Made by a program: the position numbers and the translations under genes. 64,000 bases of DNA from a virus, in IMG/VR virus record IMGVR_UViG_3300035670_000111, positions 1 to 64,000 of that record. One strand, written 5' to 3'. Every line of letters starts with the position of its first letter. Position 1 is the stretch's first letter. Shown here piece after piece: positions 7,635-14,625 of the stretch. The notes under the pieces are model-generated. The model saw only the letters and a list, made by a program, of their open reading frames with translations. It had not been told where the DNA came from and did not search any database.

Positions 7635-7811
7635 TTACTTCTTCTTTTTATTCCTAAGTGCGGCTAGATCAGCAGCATCAATTTTCTTTGGGTCGCCAGC
7701 TTTTCCAGCAATCTTCTTTTGCTTTGGAGATAGTCCTTTAGCAGCAGACTTCTTTCCTTTACCGTATCCGGCTTGACCTTTTTTCTTTCCACATCCACAT
7801 ATAGCACACAT
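7635..7811 (-). CDS. 58-residue Lys-rich protein with N-terminal C-x2-C-x-C
   Basis: ATG at 7811, TAA at 7635. The product begins MCAICGCGKKKG and continues as a Lys/Ala-rich helix ending RNKKKK. Cysteines 2, 5 and 7 could bind a metal ion. It forms a TAATG junction with the upstream gene and ends one base before the downstream start at 7634, so it fills an otherwise empty slot exactly. The MCAxCGC start is shared with the 34-residue protein at 47058-47162. Confidence 0.75.
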   Translation of the reverse strand: MCAICGCGKKKGQAGYGKGKKSAAKGLSPKQKKIAGKAGDPKKIDAADLAALRNKKKK

Positions 7812-8089
7812 TAGTAGTTTGCTCCCATCTGATTAGCTTCCATATCAAATACAGGGTACTTGCGAGCGCGGCTAGACGCGGTGTCTCCTACCGGATTAAC
7901 CTTGTTAGCTTCCTCTGAGTTTACAAAACCATAGTTGTAGAACGGATGAAGGCCATTGCGGTTAGCGTTGGTGATGTCTTCTCCGCTTCCTGAGGCAACA
8001 GTCGTGTTAGGGCGAGCCTTACGATACTTGCCGTCCGTTGCTCCCTCAGATAAGCTCTGAGTAAGTGAGCGTGATTCGTTAGTTGCCAT
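7811..8089 (-). CDS. Hypothetical protein, small virion-type composition
   Basis: 92 residues, rich in Asn, Ser, Gly and Arg, with no cysteine, membrane segment or long helix. The segment NANRNGLHPFYNYGFVN followed by a Val-Asn-Pro-Val stretch looks like an extended structural peptide. It overlaps its neighbours by one base at each end, which supports translation in a single polycistron. No family is recognised. Confidence 0.7.
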   Translation of the reverse strand: MATNESRSLTQSLSEGATDGKYRKARPNTTVASGSGEDITNANRNGLHPFYNYGFVNSEEANKVNPVGDTASSRARKYPVFDMEANQMGANY

Positions 8090-8316
8090 TATTTACCTTC
8101 CTTAGGTGCTGGAGACTTAACATTAGTTTCTTTAGCTCTGCGATATAAACCGCTAGGACTTTGTAAATCTTTAGTTTTAACACTCCATGGGTCAGCGGCA
8201 TGAGCCTCGTTATCAGCTTTAGCTGAGTTACTAGCTCTACCAAAAGCTTCCATAGTTAGCTGATGAGTCCGTACAGACTTAGCTACACGACGACTATCTT
8301 TCTCTCTACGCATCAT
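8089..8316 (-). CDS. Small basic hypothetical protein, paralogue-like to its neighbour
   Basis: 75 residues. Its N-terminus RREKDSRRVAK matches RRERDNRRQAK in the gene immediately upstream (8313-8570), suggesting the two arose by duplication or share a short binding peptide. The rest is hydrophilic. The start overlaps the upstream stop by four bases (ATGA type). Function is unknown. Confidence 0.7.
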   Translation of the reverse strand: MMRREKDSRRVAKSVRTHQLTMEAFGRASNSAKADNEAHAADPWSVKTKDLQSPSGLYRRAKETNVKSPAPKEGK

Positions 8317-8570
8317 TGCTTGCGCTCCGATCTAGGTGTGCGTACGACTCTAGAACCAAACGAAATCTGTGGTCCGCCTCGAGTCATTCCCATGGCCTCT
8401 GCAGGGCGACGCTCGTTTACTTGACGAGCGTGGTGCTTAGAAATGTGTGCGACATCCGCCGGAGTTACTCGACCAGACGGAGTCTCTTCCATCATTCGAC
8501 GGAAGTAATCTTCGCTGTCCTGGAACTTAGCCTGACGGCGGTTGTCCCGTTCTCTGCGTGGTGCGCTCAT
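8313..8570 (-). CDS. Small basic hypothetical protein
   Basis: 85 residues with the N-terminal RRERDNRRQAK motif shared with the downstream gene, followed by an acidic-aromatic DSEDYFRRMMEE helix and a His-rich ISKHHARQ segment. It is Arg-rich throughout. The start codon overlaps the stop of the 53-residue gene upstream by four bases. Possible nucleic acid or scaffold binding protein; no known domain. Confidence 0.7.
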   Translation of the reverse strand: MSAPRRERDNRRQAKFQDSEDYFRRMMEETPSGRVTPADVAHISKHHARQVNERRPAEAMGMTRGGPQISFGSRVVRTPRSERKQ

Positions 8571-8728
8571 TTTGTTTTCTTCTTTCCTGCAAGTTTCTTA
8601 TCGTCTTTCTTAGGCTTTAGATCCTCAGCGGTCTTGAGCTTAAGAGGGACTACCTTGTAGCCCTTACTAAGAAATCCGTCTACCTTCTTGCCAGCTTTCG
8701 CTGCTTCTGAGGACTTCTTCATAGCCAT
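8567..8728 (-). CDS. 53-residue Lys-rich protein
   Basis: ATG at 8728 follows AGGAGAAACT, a strong ribosome site; TGA at 8567 overlaps the next start (ATGA). The product starts MAMKKSSEAAKAG, has a short hydrophobic core GFLSKGYKVVPLKL and a Lys-rich end. It resembles many tiny phage proteins without assigned roles. Confidence 0.75.
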   Translation of the reverse strand: MAMKKSSEAAKAGKKVDGFLSKGYKVVPLKLKTAEDLKPKKDDKKLAGKKKTK

Positions 8729-8758
8729 AGTTTCTCCTATTAGTATTCCTGTGTATGG

Positions 8759-9133
8759 TTAAAGTTTGCCGCCAGGCGTACTTCTACGCTGTTTATCTGT
8801 GGCTACCCCACCAGATCTCCAGCTAGCCGCTTTACGTACTCCAGTGCTGGGTTTGGTGTTCTTCTTAACTGTTTTAGTTATACGAGGACGAATAACCTTT
8901 TTTGTTCTAGCTGTAAATTTCTTGCTGCTACGGTATCTGGAGATGGCAGAAGGATCTCCAGGATGTAAGTTCATTGACTGTCTAGATACCCAGGGAGCAT
9001 CCCGTACTACTTTGTCCCAGGTCATTGTAGAAAAACTGCCTATAGCAGTCTGAGCAACCCTAGGTCTTTTAGCGCCCTTAGGTGTAGCAGTTTTGGGCAT
9101 CCTAGGCTTTTTAGGCTGTTGAGGTTTTCTCAT
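8759..9133 (-). CDS. Strongly basic hypothetical protein
   Basis: 124 residues dominated by Lys, Arg, Pro, Thr and Ser. The beginning is Lys/Pro repeats, the middle has one aromatic segment (SFSTMTWDKVVRDAPWVSRQ) and the end is basic again. This suits DNA or RNA binding. It overlaps the zinc-ribbon gene upstream by four bases (ATGA). A 30-base gap follows its stop before the next gene. No family is recognised. Confidence 0.7.
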   Translation of the reverse strand: MRKPQQPKKPRMPKTATPKGAKRPRVAQTAIGSFSTMTWDKVVRDAPWVSRQSMNLHPGDPSAISRYRSSKKFTARTKKVIRPRITKTVKKNTKPSTGVRKAASWRSGGVATDKQRRSTPGGKL

Positions 9134-9294
9134 CGACGTGGCCCCATAGCAGCTTTAGCTTGCTTTGCGTACTCTTTATTTCTGCACTGTGGGCATAGTC
9201 CTGTAGATCCAGAGAATAGCTTTTCAACAGGAGTCATAAGGCCATCGCATCCTGGACAGAAATCGCTATTGTTGTAAAAAGTTGGGATGCTCAA
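9130..9294 (-). CDS. 54-residue zinc ribbon protein, TTG start
   Basis: Two CPxC knuckles, CPGC at residues 13-16 and CPQC at 34-37, make a standard small zinc ribbon followed by a Lys/Ala helix. The start is TTG at 9294 inside the overlap TTGA with the stop of the thioredoxin-like gene; GGAGG lies seven bases upstream, which fixes the start. The zinc ribbon may bind nucleic acid or a protein partner. Coupled translation with the thioredoxin-like gene is visible from the overlap. Confidence 0.8.
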   Translation of the reverse strand: MSIPTFYNNSDFCPGCDGLMTPVEKLFSGSTGLCPQCRNKEYAKQAKAAMGPRR

Positions 9295-9566
9295 TTGAAC
9301 GCCTCCGCTAGAGCATCTTTTTGAGTCAAACCGTTTAGAGAAGTCAAGAAGTCGCCGTGCTTAAATACCATAAAAGTTGGGAAACTAGACACACCATTTA
9401 TCTCTAACGCGTCGGATTCTTCCGAGTTAATACGAATTACCAATATGTCTGGATTGTCTGATTCAAATTGATCCATTATAGGATTTTGTTGCTGGCAGTA
9501 AGGGCACCAGTCTGCGTAAAAATACCAAAGTTCTTTTCCTTTTAATGCCGGATTTATATACTCCAT
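9291..9566 (-). CDS. Thioredoxin/glutaredoxin-like disulfide reductase
   Basis: 91 residues from ATG 9566 (TAATG junction, AAGGA nine bases upstream; a TTG two codons earlier is less likely). The active site is WCPYC with C21 and C24, and the cis-proline loop is SSFPTFMVF, so the fold and chemistry are clear. WCPYC lies between the thioredoxin (WCGPC) and glutaredoxin (CPYC) motifs. The likely role is cytosolic disulfide reduction, with the phage class II ribonucleotide reductase at 406-2427 as an obvious client (inference). Confidence 0.9.
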   Translation of the reverse strand: MEYINPALKGKELWYFYADWCPYCQQQNPIMDQFESDNPDILVIRINSEESDALEINGVSSFPTFMVFKHGDFLTSLNGLTQKDALAEAFN

Positions 9567-9925
9567 TACCAAAATCCTTGTCCTTGTGCGTTACGCAATG
9601 TTCCTTCGTACCCAGCTTTAGAAGCAGTAAAGTCAACTCTTTCTGGCTGGAATTCCTCGTCAACATTCATGACATCAGTTATAGATAGTGCCCGGGTTCT
9701 GTAACCAAATCGTGGTCTAAATGGATCTATCTGAGGCAGATTAGGGCGTACAACCCCCTGTAGCTCCGCTCCAGGCATAGTAATAGAATTAAGAGCCTGG
9801 CTTAGAAGACGTTCTTGTACTGACCCAAATGGGCCCATATAGTCATAACGAATACCGACTTCTTCTTGGTCGGCAACAATTCCGCGTGGCTTACTGCGGT
9901 CGTAAATTGAGTCTTGTGAGTTCAT
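9566..9925 (-). CDS. Hypothetical protein
   Basis: 119 residues, ending GQGFW. It has a hydrophilic N-terminus (SIYDRSKPRGIVADQEEVG), a central ERLLSQALNSI helix and a Pro/Arg-rich stretch (LPQIDPFRPRFGYRTRALS). No cysteine, no membrane segment, no known motif. It overlaps the thioredoxin-like gene by one base and follows the next gene with no gap. Structural or packaged protein is a guess only. Confidence 0.7.
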   Translation of the reverse strand: MNSQDSIYDRSKPRGIVADQEEVGIRYDYMGPFGSVQERLLSQALNSITMPGAELQGVVRPNLPQIDPFRPRFGYRTRALSITDVMNVDEEFQPERVDFTASKAGYEGTLRNAQGQGFW

Positions 9926-10471
9926 TTAGTTCCATTTTGGACGTAGGTGAGCGAACTGTTGGCCCACTCTAGGGTTGAACTCAACTGGCACGTTTGAAGA
10001 TACGTTAGCCTTACCATCATTAACAAGCTTGGTATTTAAAGCTAAACCTGGATTTGGAGCATAACGACGAACCATCATGTTGACGGCCCCTTCGTTCTCT
10101 ACAACTGAATATAAATTTTTATTTAATCTGCGATCTGGTTTAAGATCTGCAGGCCACATGTATTGGGAAGCATCTATGCGCTCGCCCTTGTGCACACCGC
10201 GTTGATACCCGCGTTGGTTTTGTCTAGACTTTAAAGAATCTAAAACTGAATCTGATACTGAATACGGCTTGCCTTTATCGTCACGTCGTGAACGTATAGT
10301 TCCTAAGTAACCGTCTGGATACTCAGCTTCTGGAGTACGGCCGATACCCATACGCTCGAAGTCGAGATCACTTCGAGGCACAACCGGAGTACCCCCGCCA
10401 CCGGTGGTGGCGTAGGCACCCAGGTATCCATTAGCACCTAGGTATTGCCAGTTTTGATGTGACTGAGGCAT
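9926..10471 (-). CDS. Hypothetical protein, Tyr/Gly/Asn-rich
   Basis: 181 residues without cysteine or membrane segments, with an extended N-terminus (HQNWQYLGANGYLGAYATTGGGG) and many Arg-Asp/Asn pairs. This composition is common in minor virion proteins, but no family can be named. It directly abuts the downstream gene and is separated from the candidate holin pair by 15 bases. Confidence 0.7.
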   Translation of the reverse strand: MPQSHQNWQYLGANGYLGAYATTGGGGTPVVPRSDLDFERMGIGRTPEAEYPDGYLGTIRSRRDDKGKPYSVSDSVLDSLKSRQNQRGYQRGVHKGERIDASQYMWPADLKPDRRLNKNLYSVVENEGAVNMMVRRYAPNPGLALNTKLVNDGKANVSSNVPVEFNPRVGQQFAHLRPKWN

Positions 10472-10486
10472 ACCCTAAGTTTACTT

Positions 10487-10783
10487 CTATTTGCCCTTAG
10501 CGGCTTCCTTAGCTGAAGCTTTTCTTGCTTCGTCTGCAAGCTTTACAGAAAGCTCTGCAGCTGCAGCTGAGGCTACTCGACCAAAAGCCGGGTCCTTCTT
10601 GTTAGCCCAACGTAGGACTGTAGGAATTGCGGAAGACCAGAGAGCATTAGCTACTAGTATCCACTCATCGAAGCCAAATTCTAGGGGAGAAGCTACCCCG
10701 CTAGTTTGAGCCACGATCATGACAGCGCCGATTACCTGACCAATCAGGTTACGGAGGTATGATTCAATTGCTGCTTTATTCAT
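10487..10783 (-). CDS. Small membrane protein, candidate holin
   Basis: 98 residues with a hydrophobic segment at about 11-32 (RNLIGQVIGAVMIVAQTSGV), a second at about 41-58 (WILVANALWSSAIPTVL), and a charged C-terminal Lys/Ala tail. Two membrane spans, small size and a basic tail fit phage holins. It overlaps the upstream single-span gene by four bases (ATGA), making a holin/antiholin-like pair. No endolysin gene is adjacent; hydrolase domains are visible only in the tape measure protein. Confidence 0.55.
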   Translation of the reverse strand: MNKAAIESYLRNLIGQVIGAVMIVAQTSGVASPLEFGFDEWILVANALWSSAIPTVLRWANKKDPAFGRVASAAAAELSVKLADEARKASAKEAAKGK

Positions 10784-10977
10784 TTATCTTCCTTGCTAAT
10801 CAACAAGCGATGAATTTCATCGACCTTGTCTTTAACTGATCCTCCACCGTTTGGTTTAAGTTCAGTTAAATATTCTTTAACTAGTCTCTTAACAAGTTTA
10901 GCTATTCGTAATTCTATAATTCCCAAAAGTGTTAGGGTTCCTATTACGATAGAAATAGCTAGTTGTGTGTCCGTCAT
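10780..10977 (-). CDS. Small single-span membrane protein, possible second holin
   Basis: 65 residues: an N-terminal hydrophobic segment at about 6-24 (LAISIVIGTLTLLGIIELR), then a basic helix (KLVKRLVKEYLTELK) and a charged tail. The layout resembles small antiholin or accessory holin proteins. It is translationally coupled to the 98-residue membrane protein and is the first gene after a terminator at 10994-11045, so it may begin its own short transcript. Confidence 0.55.
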   Translation of the reverse strand: MTDTQLAISIVIGTLTLLGIIELRIAKLVKRLVKEYLTELKPNGGGSVKDKVDEIHRLLISKEDK

Positions 10978-10993
10978 TACATAAAGTCCTTTT

Positions 10994-11045
10994 AAAAAAT
11001 AGTGGGGCTAATATGATGCATATAATGCAACACATTAACCCCACT
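10994..11045 (-). terminator. Rho-independent terminator after the metallophosphoesterase gene
   Basis: Arms at 11001-11012 and 11034-11045 pair over 12 bases (AGTGGGGTTAAT with ATTAGCCCCACT on the minus strand, one U-G pair), then ATTTTTTAAAA follows on the minus strand. It lies 23 bases after the stop at 11068, as expected for the end of that transcript. Confidence 0.8.
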
Positions 11046-11067
11046 GTGACGGTAAACGCGTAAGAAT

Positions 11068-12255
11068 TTACTTGGCAGAATAAGTAAACTCTTGGCCGCG
11101 GTAGAGGGTTTTACCGTCGTCTATGTGCACCAAATCCACGTGGAATGATCCCTCTGGCTTGTAGGTAATGACAGCCATTCCCTGCTGCCAATTCTCGTAG
11201 TACGTAACAGGGCGCCCATCAATGCCAACTGCGCCTTTAACGCTTGGCACTGCGCCATCAATTCTGCATAAGCAACCAGGACTGATAGCCATAGCTTTAA
11301 TTCTTCCGGCTCTGTCGAACGTAGTCTTTGATTGGATCTCTTGACGATGTATATGGCCAAACACAGTTGAGATGTGCGGCATCTCGTTTGTGTATTTCAT
11401 AGCTGTGCTTCCTCCGGAGTTAACTTTATCTCCATGAATTGCACGAAGGCTGTCGTTAATCCACCACATTCCAGCCGGGTATGCGTCAATATATTCAACA
11501 TCTAGTTCATCTAGACGAAGCAAATAAGGTAATGACATTACCGGCCAAGAGTCCGGGACATTTGCTCTGCGAAGCCCAAACGCAGAAAGCGCATTGGCTT
11601 GCACAAACTTTTGCATGCGTCGATCATGATTACCTTCTAATACAACGATTTTCGCATCTGGAGCTGCGGCACGCTGCTCACCTAGGAACAAATGTCCTCG
11701 ATCTATTGCATGCTGAGTTGTGAACGCAAATGCTGCTTCTTGTTCGTACTTACCTTGAGCAGGTAGATCTAAAAAATCTCCAAGGTTTACTACTTGATCT
11801 ACTCCACCGTCATGCTCTAAAGCATTAGTGACTTGTAAAGCAACGTCCATAGCTGCGTCGTCGTGAAATGGGTCTAGGCCCGTATCAAACTGTCTAAAAC
11901 CTATTTGAGGATCAGGAAGGATTACCGCTTGTTTCCAACCTCCAATTAATGCTGGAGCCTTTTTTGGTTTCGAAGGGGTCTTAATTACTACTGGCTGAGC
12001 TTGCTGTACTACCGGCCACTCAGGTCCTTGTTCCCACTTAGGGCTAATCTGTATGCCAATTAGATCCTTAGTCTGTATTTCGCCGTCAGCATCTTTAGCT
12101 GCGGTTTGATAAAGACTTACTCTGCTGATCTTACCGACTTCATCTAGATCAATATTGTTTCGATCTAGTAAATCTTTAATTGCTCCAAGAGCATCTTTAC
12201 TAGCGTTATCTGCCCTAAAATTTTTTATGGCATCGCCTATGTTTAATTCATCCAT
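11068..12255 (-). CDS. Calcineurin-like metallophosphoesterase
   Basis: 395 residues from ATG 12255; a possible ATG at 12267 has its AAAGG site touching the codon, so the later start is preferred. After a roughly 100-residue N-terminal region, the core shows the ordered metal motifs: DPQIG (D115), NLGDFLD (D160, D163), EGNHDRR (N209, H210, D211), AIHGDK and FGHIHR. The usual DxH of the first motif is DxQ. The family cleaves phosphoester bonds in nucleic acids or nucleotides; phage members are often linked to DNA repair or processing. Followed by a clear terminator, so it ends a transcript. Confidence 0.9.
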   Translation of the reverse strand: MDELNIGDAIKNFRADNASKDALGAIKDLLDRNNIDLDEVGKISRVSLYQTAAKDADGEIQTKDLIGIQISPKWEQGPEWPVVQQAQPVVIKTPSKPKKAPALIGGWKQAVILPDPQIGFRQFDTGLDPFHDDAAMDVALQVTNALEHDGGVDQVVNLGDFLDLPAQGKYEQEAAFAFTTQHAIDRGHLFLGEQRAAAPDAKIVVLEGNHDRRMQKFVQANALSAFGLRRANVPDSWPVMSLPYLLRLDELDVEYIDAYPAGMWWINDSLRAIHGDKVNSGGSTAMKYTNEMPHISTVFGHIHRQEIQSKTTFDRAGRIKAMAISPGCLCRIDGAVPSVKGAVGIDGRPVTYYENWQQGMAVITYKPEGSFHVDLVHIDDGKTLYRGQEFTYSAK

Positions 12256-12491
12256 AAGCAAGAACATCCTTTCATTCTATGTTTACGGATGGTTTCAACT
12301 GATACAACAAACCCAATAGACCTTAAAAATAGCCTTAATTTATGGTTTGAAATAGGATCATCAAATAAAAGACTTTCCGCATCCTTTTTATCTTGCTCAG
12401 AAAGTTTTGAAATCCATTCGCCAACTAAGCAAGTCTTAACTTCTTTTATATTGTTTTGTTTCTTAAAATCTGCCAAAGCATCTGCCAGCAT
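12243..12491 (-). CDS. Small helix-turn-helix-type DNA-binding protein
   Basis: 82 residues. The C-terminal half (LRLFLRSIGFVVSVETIRKHRMKGCSC) has the pattern of a short helix-turn-helix with a recognition helix ending in RKHR, a type seen in many actinophage small proteins. GGAG lies six bases before the ATG at 12491. It overlaps the start of the metallophosphoesterase gene. Located just after a strong terminator, it could open the transcript and regulate it (inference). Confidence 0.65.
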   Translation of the reverse strand: MLADALADFKKQNNIKEVKTCLVGEWISKLSEQDKKDAESLLFDDPISNHKLRLFLRSIGFVVSVETIRKHRMKGCSCLWMN

Positions 12492-12512
12492 TTCTTCTCC
12501 GTTCGGTGCACG

Positions 12513-12548
12513 AAATTAGAAACCGGTATGGGAAGGTCCCATACCGGT
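12513..12548 (-). terminator. Rho-independent terminator after the 12566-12919 gene
   Basis: A perfect 12-bp stem, ACCGGTATGGGA at 12522-12533 and its complement at 12537-12548, has a 3-base loop. On the minus strand it is followed by TTTCTAATTTC. It lies between the stop at 12566 and the start at 12491. Confidence 0.8.
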
Positions 12549-12565
12549 ATCTATACTACACGTTC

Positions 12566-12919
12566 TTAGTAGGAGGTTGCAACACCGTCACTGAAGTTAG
12601 GGTTGGTGCGGTTTACAACAGAATTAAACTTTCTGCCGTTAGCCTGGGTTGCACCAGCTTCAGGACTTGTGGCCTTCAAGTAGGAAGTCTTGATGCCATA
12701 GGCTGCACCATTACGGTCACGTCCTGCAGGAACATTCTTACGAATGCCTACTGGCTGAGCGTATGGATCGCCGGCTGCGGTATTCTTCTTCTTAACAAGA
12801 GTACCTTTTTTTGGAACGCCAGCAGTGAACTTTACGCCATCCTTATTCATAGGAGTGCGTCCTTGTGCTGCCATGCCTGCCAAAGCTTCCTCTGGACTTG
12901 GAATAGATGATTTTGCCAT
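12566..12919 (-). CDS. Basic hypothetical protein
   Basis: 117 residues, hydrophilic, rich in Lys, Ala, Gly, Asn and Pro, with little predicted structure. AAGGAAAG precedes the ATG. It is flanked by its own terminator at 12513-12548, so it may be an abundant, separately controlled product; the composition would suit a virion-packaged or nucleic-acid-binding protein. No family is recognised. Confidence 0.7.
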   Translation of the reverse strand: MAKSSIPSPEEALAGMAAQGRTPMNKDGVKFTAGVPKKGTLVKKKNTAAGDPYAQPVGIRKNVPAGRDRNGAAYGIKTSYLKATSPEAGATQANGRKFNSVVNRTNPNFSDGVATSY

Positions 12920-12964
12920 ATTCTTTCCTTAAGGTTAGAGTTGAGATCTCACTCTAAAGGTACC

Positions 12965-13249
12965 TCAGCTTACGCTGATTGTAAAGACTATCGCGGAGAT
13001 TTGTCCGTCACGAGAGTCTACAGTGGTAAATCCTGGTCTACAGGTAAGATCTAGCCCCCTGGGAGCTACGTATCCACGTGCTATAGCTATGGCTTTTACA
13101 GCCTGATTTACAGCGGAAGCACCTACTGCACGTAACTTAACGGTTGGGGATTCATATAGGGCATGGGCAATAGCCGAGCCTACGGACTGGGCATTGGAGC
13201 CCGCGCTTACACGCAGGAACTTATCGTCCTGCTCTTTAGTTTCACTCAC
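12965..13249 (-). CDS. spoVS: SpoVS-family protein
   Basis: 94 residues. Residues 11-94 match stage V sporulation protein S along the whole length: LRVSAGSNAQSV, then AVGASAVNQAVKAIAIARGYVAP and a C-terminal FTI strand, all hallmark blocks. SpoVS is a small Alba-like protein that affects sporulation and septation in Bacillus and is found in many non-sporulating bacteria and some phages. GTG start at 13249 after AAAGGA. In a phage it may bind nucleic acid or alter host division; that is inference. Next to it upstream are nuclease and regulatory genes. Confidence 0.9.
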   Translation of the reverse strand: MSETKEQDDKFLRVSAGSNAQSVGSAIAHALYESPTVKLRAVGASAVNQAVKAIAIARGYVAPRGLDLTCRPGFTTVDSRDGQISAIVFTISVS

Positions 13250-13292
13250 GAGTTGTATTCCTTTGGGTTCGAGTTATGAGCGCCCTCAGGAA

Positions 13293-13880
13293 TTAGAGTA
13301 CGGGTTTCTCCCTATATTTTGGGTCTAAAAGCTTAGTAATAACTTCCTTCTCATATGCAGTATCAGCTCTGCCTGTAGCTATCCTAGCTAGGGCGTAGGA
13401 GTCAGCCGCGTTATCGTCGGTAAACTCAACATCCCACTTCTTAAAAACATTTAAAAGTATTTGATTCTTTTTGATTCCCTGACCTTTGCCAGTCACGTAT
13501 TTCTTTAACATAGCTGGGGCAACGATAAAGGGGTACCTAGCCTCTGTCTCATATAACCAGGATCTAAGCTCAAGCTTTACCAGGGCACCTATTTCCCCAG
13601 CCATATGGGCCATCTGAGCCCCGTACGCGTAGCCTTCCATAGCTGATCCTTGTACGTTGGTAACAGGCTCAAAAACATTCTGTCCTATGTATAAGGCAAT
13701 ATCTCTGAGTCGTTCCACTCCACGTAATGGGGAAGTGTAAACAAAGGTCTTGTAGAGAGTGCAGTCTTTACTAATTATCGTTATAGCGAATCCACTATAG
13801 GACTGATCTATCCCGATATATTTTTCTATTGACTTGTCAGTTAGATCAAGCCCACCATCAAATATTGGGTTGCGAGGCAC
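13293..13880 (-). CDS. RuvC-like Holliday junction resolvase
   Basis: 195 residues with the RNase H-fold resolvase signature: YIGIDQSYSG (D25), MEGYAYG (E82), and NAADSYALARIA with D160 (D156 nearby). These supply the acidic metal-binding residues that cleave four-way junctions. The length is close to RuvC. GTG start at 13880 overlaps the end of the upstream gene by 23 bases. With RecA, polymerase and the second resolvase-type nuclease at 16482-16799, it would process recombination intermediates or branched DNA before packaging. Confidence 0.85.
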   Translation of the reverse strand: MPRNPIFDGGLDLTDKSIEKYIGIDQSYSGFAITIISKDCTLYKTFVYTSPLRGVERLRDIALYIGQNVFEPVTNVQGSAMEGYAYGAQMAHMAGEIGALVKLELRSWLYETEARYPFIVAPAMLKKYVTGKGQGIKKNQILLNVFKKWDVEFTDDNAADSYALARIATGRADTAYEKEVITKLLDPKYREKPVL

Positions 13881-14238
13881 GCCTTGCTCTCTCTTCTATA
13901 ACCATTTGAACGGTACCAAAGTAACCTGCACCATCAACTAGGTTATCTCGTTTAGGCATATAAGCTTCTCTAGCTAATTTCACTCCGACCATACAGAGTC
14001 CGACTTGTTCAGGAGTTACTTGGATTCCTAGAACTACAGACCAGATAGAAGCGATACGTCCAAAGTTATCTAAAGGATGATCGTAAGTAGCATTTCTATC
14101 TCCAGTGATGAGGCGTTGAGCTTCTTCTAAGACTGTTTCACTATGTAGTGAATTTTCTAACTCTTGAACGGAATCCACCACCGTCCGAAGTTCTTCTTGT
14201 AAGTTCCCGGGATACCACTTGGGAGTCTCGTTCGACAT
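13858..14238 (-). CDS. DUF6378-like protein
   Basis: 126 residues. The core GDRNATYDHPLDNF, IASIWSVVLG, VTPEQVGLCMVGVKLARE and KRDNLVDGAGYFG follows a family common in phages with conserved RDxxYxDPLENF and DNxxDxAGY blocks; its helical bundle and acidic residues recall nucleotide pyrophosphohydrolases, but activity is unproven. ATG at 14238 follows GAGGG at good spacing. The start lies 98 bases inside the upstream gene, an unusually long overlap. Confidence 0.75.
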   Translation of the reverse strand: MSNETPKWYPGNLQEELRTVVDSVQELENSLHSETVLEEAQRLITGDRNATYDHPLDNFGRIASIWSVVLGIQVTPEQVGLCMVGVKLAREAYMPKRDNLVDGAGYFGTVQMVIEERARRASQPNI

Positions 14239-14623
14239 TCTCTGCCCTCGTTTCTATCATCTTTCTAAAAGCATACTTTGTATCTAAATCTTCACGCAAC
14301 TCGATAACCTTTGGATCTGAAGCTATCTTAGCTTTAGTAACAGCAACTCTATCCGCCTTACTATCAGTCCAGTTAGCAAGCATAGAGTGAGCTTCATGAG
14401 TATCTAACACTCGTTCTGCCTCACGCTCATTTATAACGGCTATAGCTCTGGCTCCAGATAAATGATCATTCCATTGAGTAAACTGAACAAAGAGGTCCAT
14501 CAAACCCTCGTCATCTAATTCAGTGATATCTCTGGGCAGATCGGGAATAGGAAACTCTGGTTTAGCCGCAAGGGTTACTCCCAAGGAGTTCAGTGACTCT
14601 AAAACTTTTCTACTAATAGACAT
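14141..14623 (-). CDS. Hypothetical helical protein (SRELTRR family type)
   Basis: 160 residues from ATG 14623 (AAGG and AGGG upstream; a GTG nine bases earlier is possible). Mostly helical and charged. The C-terminus holds ERDSQVVSRELTRRTSDGG, a block I recall from small conserved actinophage proteins encoded beside replication genes. Its last 98 bases also encode the N-terminus of the next gene in another frame. Function is unknown. Confidence 0.7.
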   Translation of the reverse strand: MSISRKVLESLNSLGVTLAAKPEFPIPDLPRDITELDDEGLMDLFVQFTQWNDHLSGARAIAVINEREAERVLDTHEAHSMLANWTDSKADRVAVTKAKIASDPKVIELREDLDTKYAFRKMIETRAENVERDSQVVSRELTRRTSDGGGFRSRVRKFTT

Positions 14624-14625
14624 CC

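Noticed and set aside
12506-12910. Plus-strand 134-residue open frame
   Set aside because: It reads through a perfect terminator hairpin and lies opposite the basic protein gene at 12566-12919, whose start and ribosome site are better.
12930-12955. Inverted repeat TTAGAG...CTCTAA as terminator
   Set aside because: The arms are out of register by one base and no U-tract follows; left as a weak palindrome.
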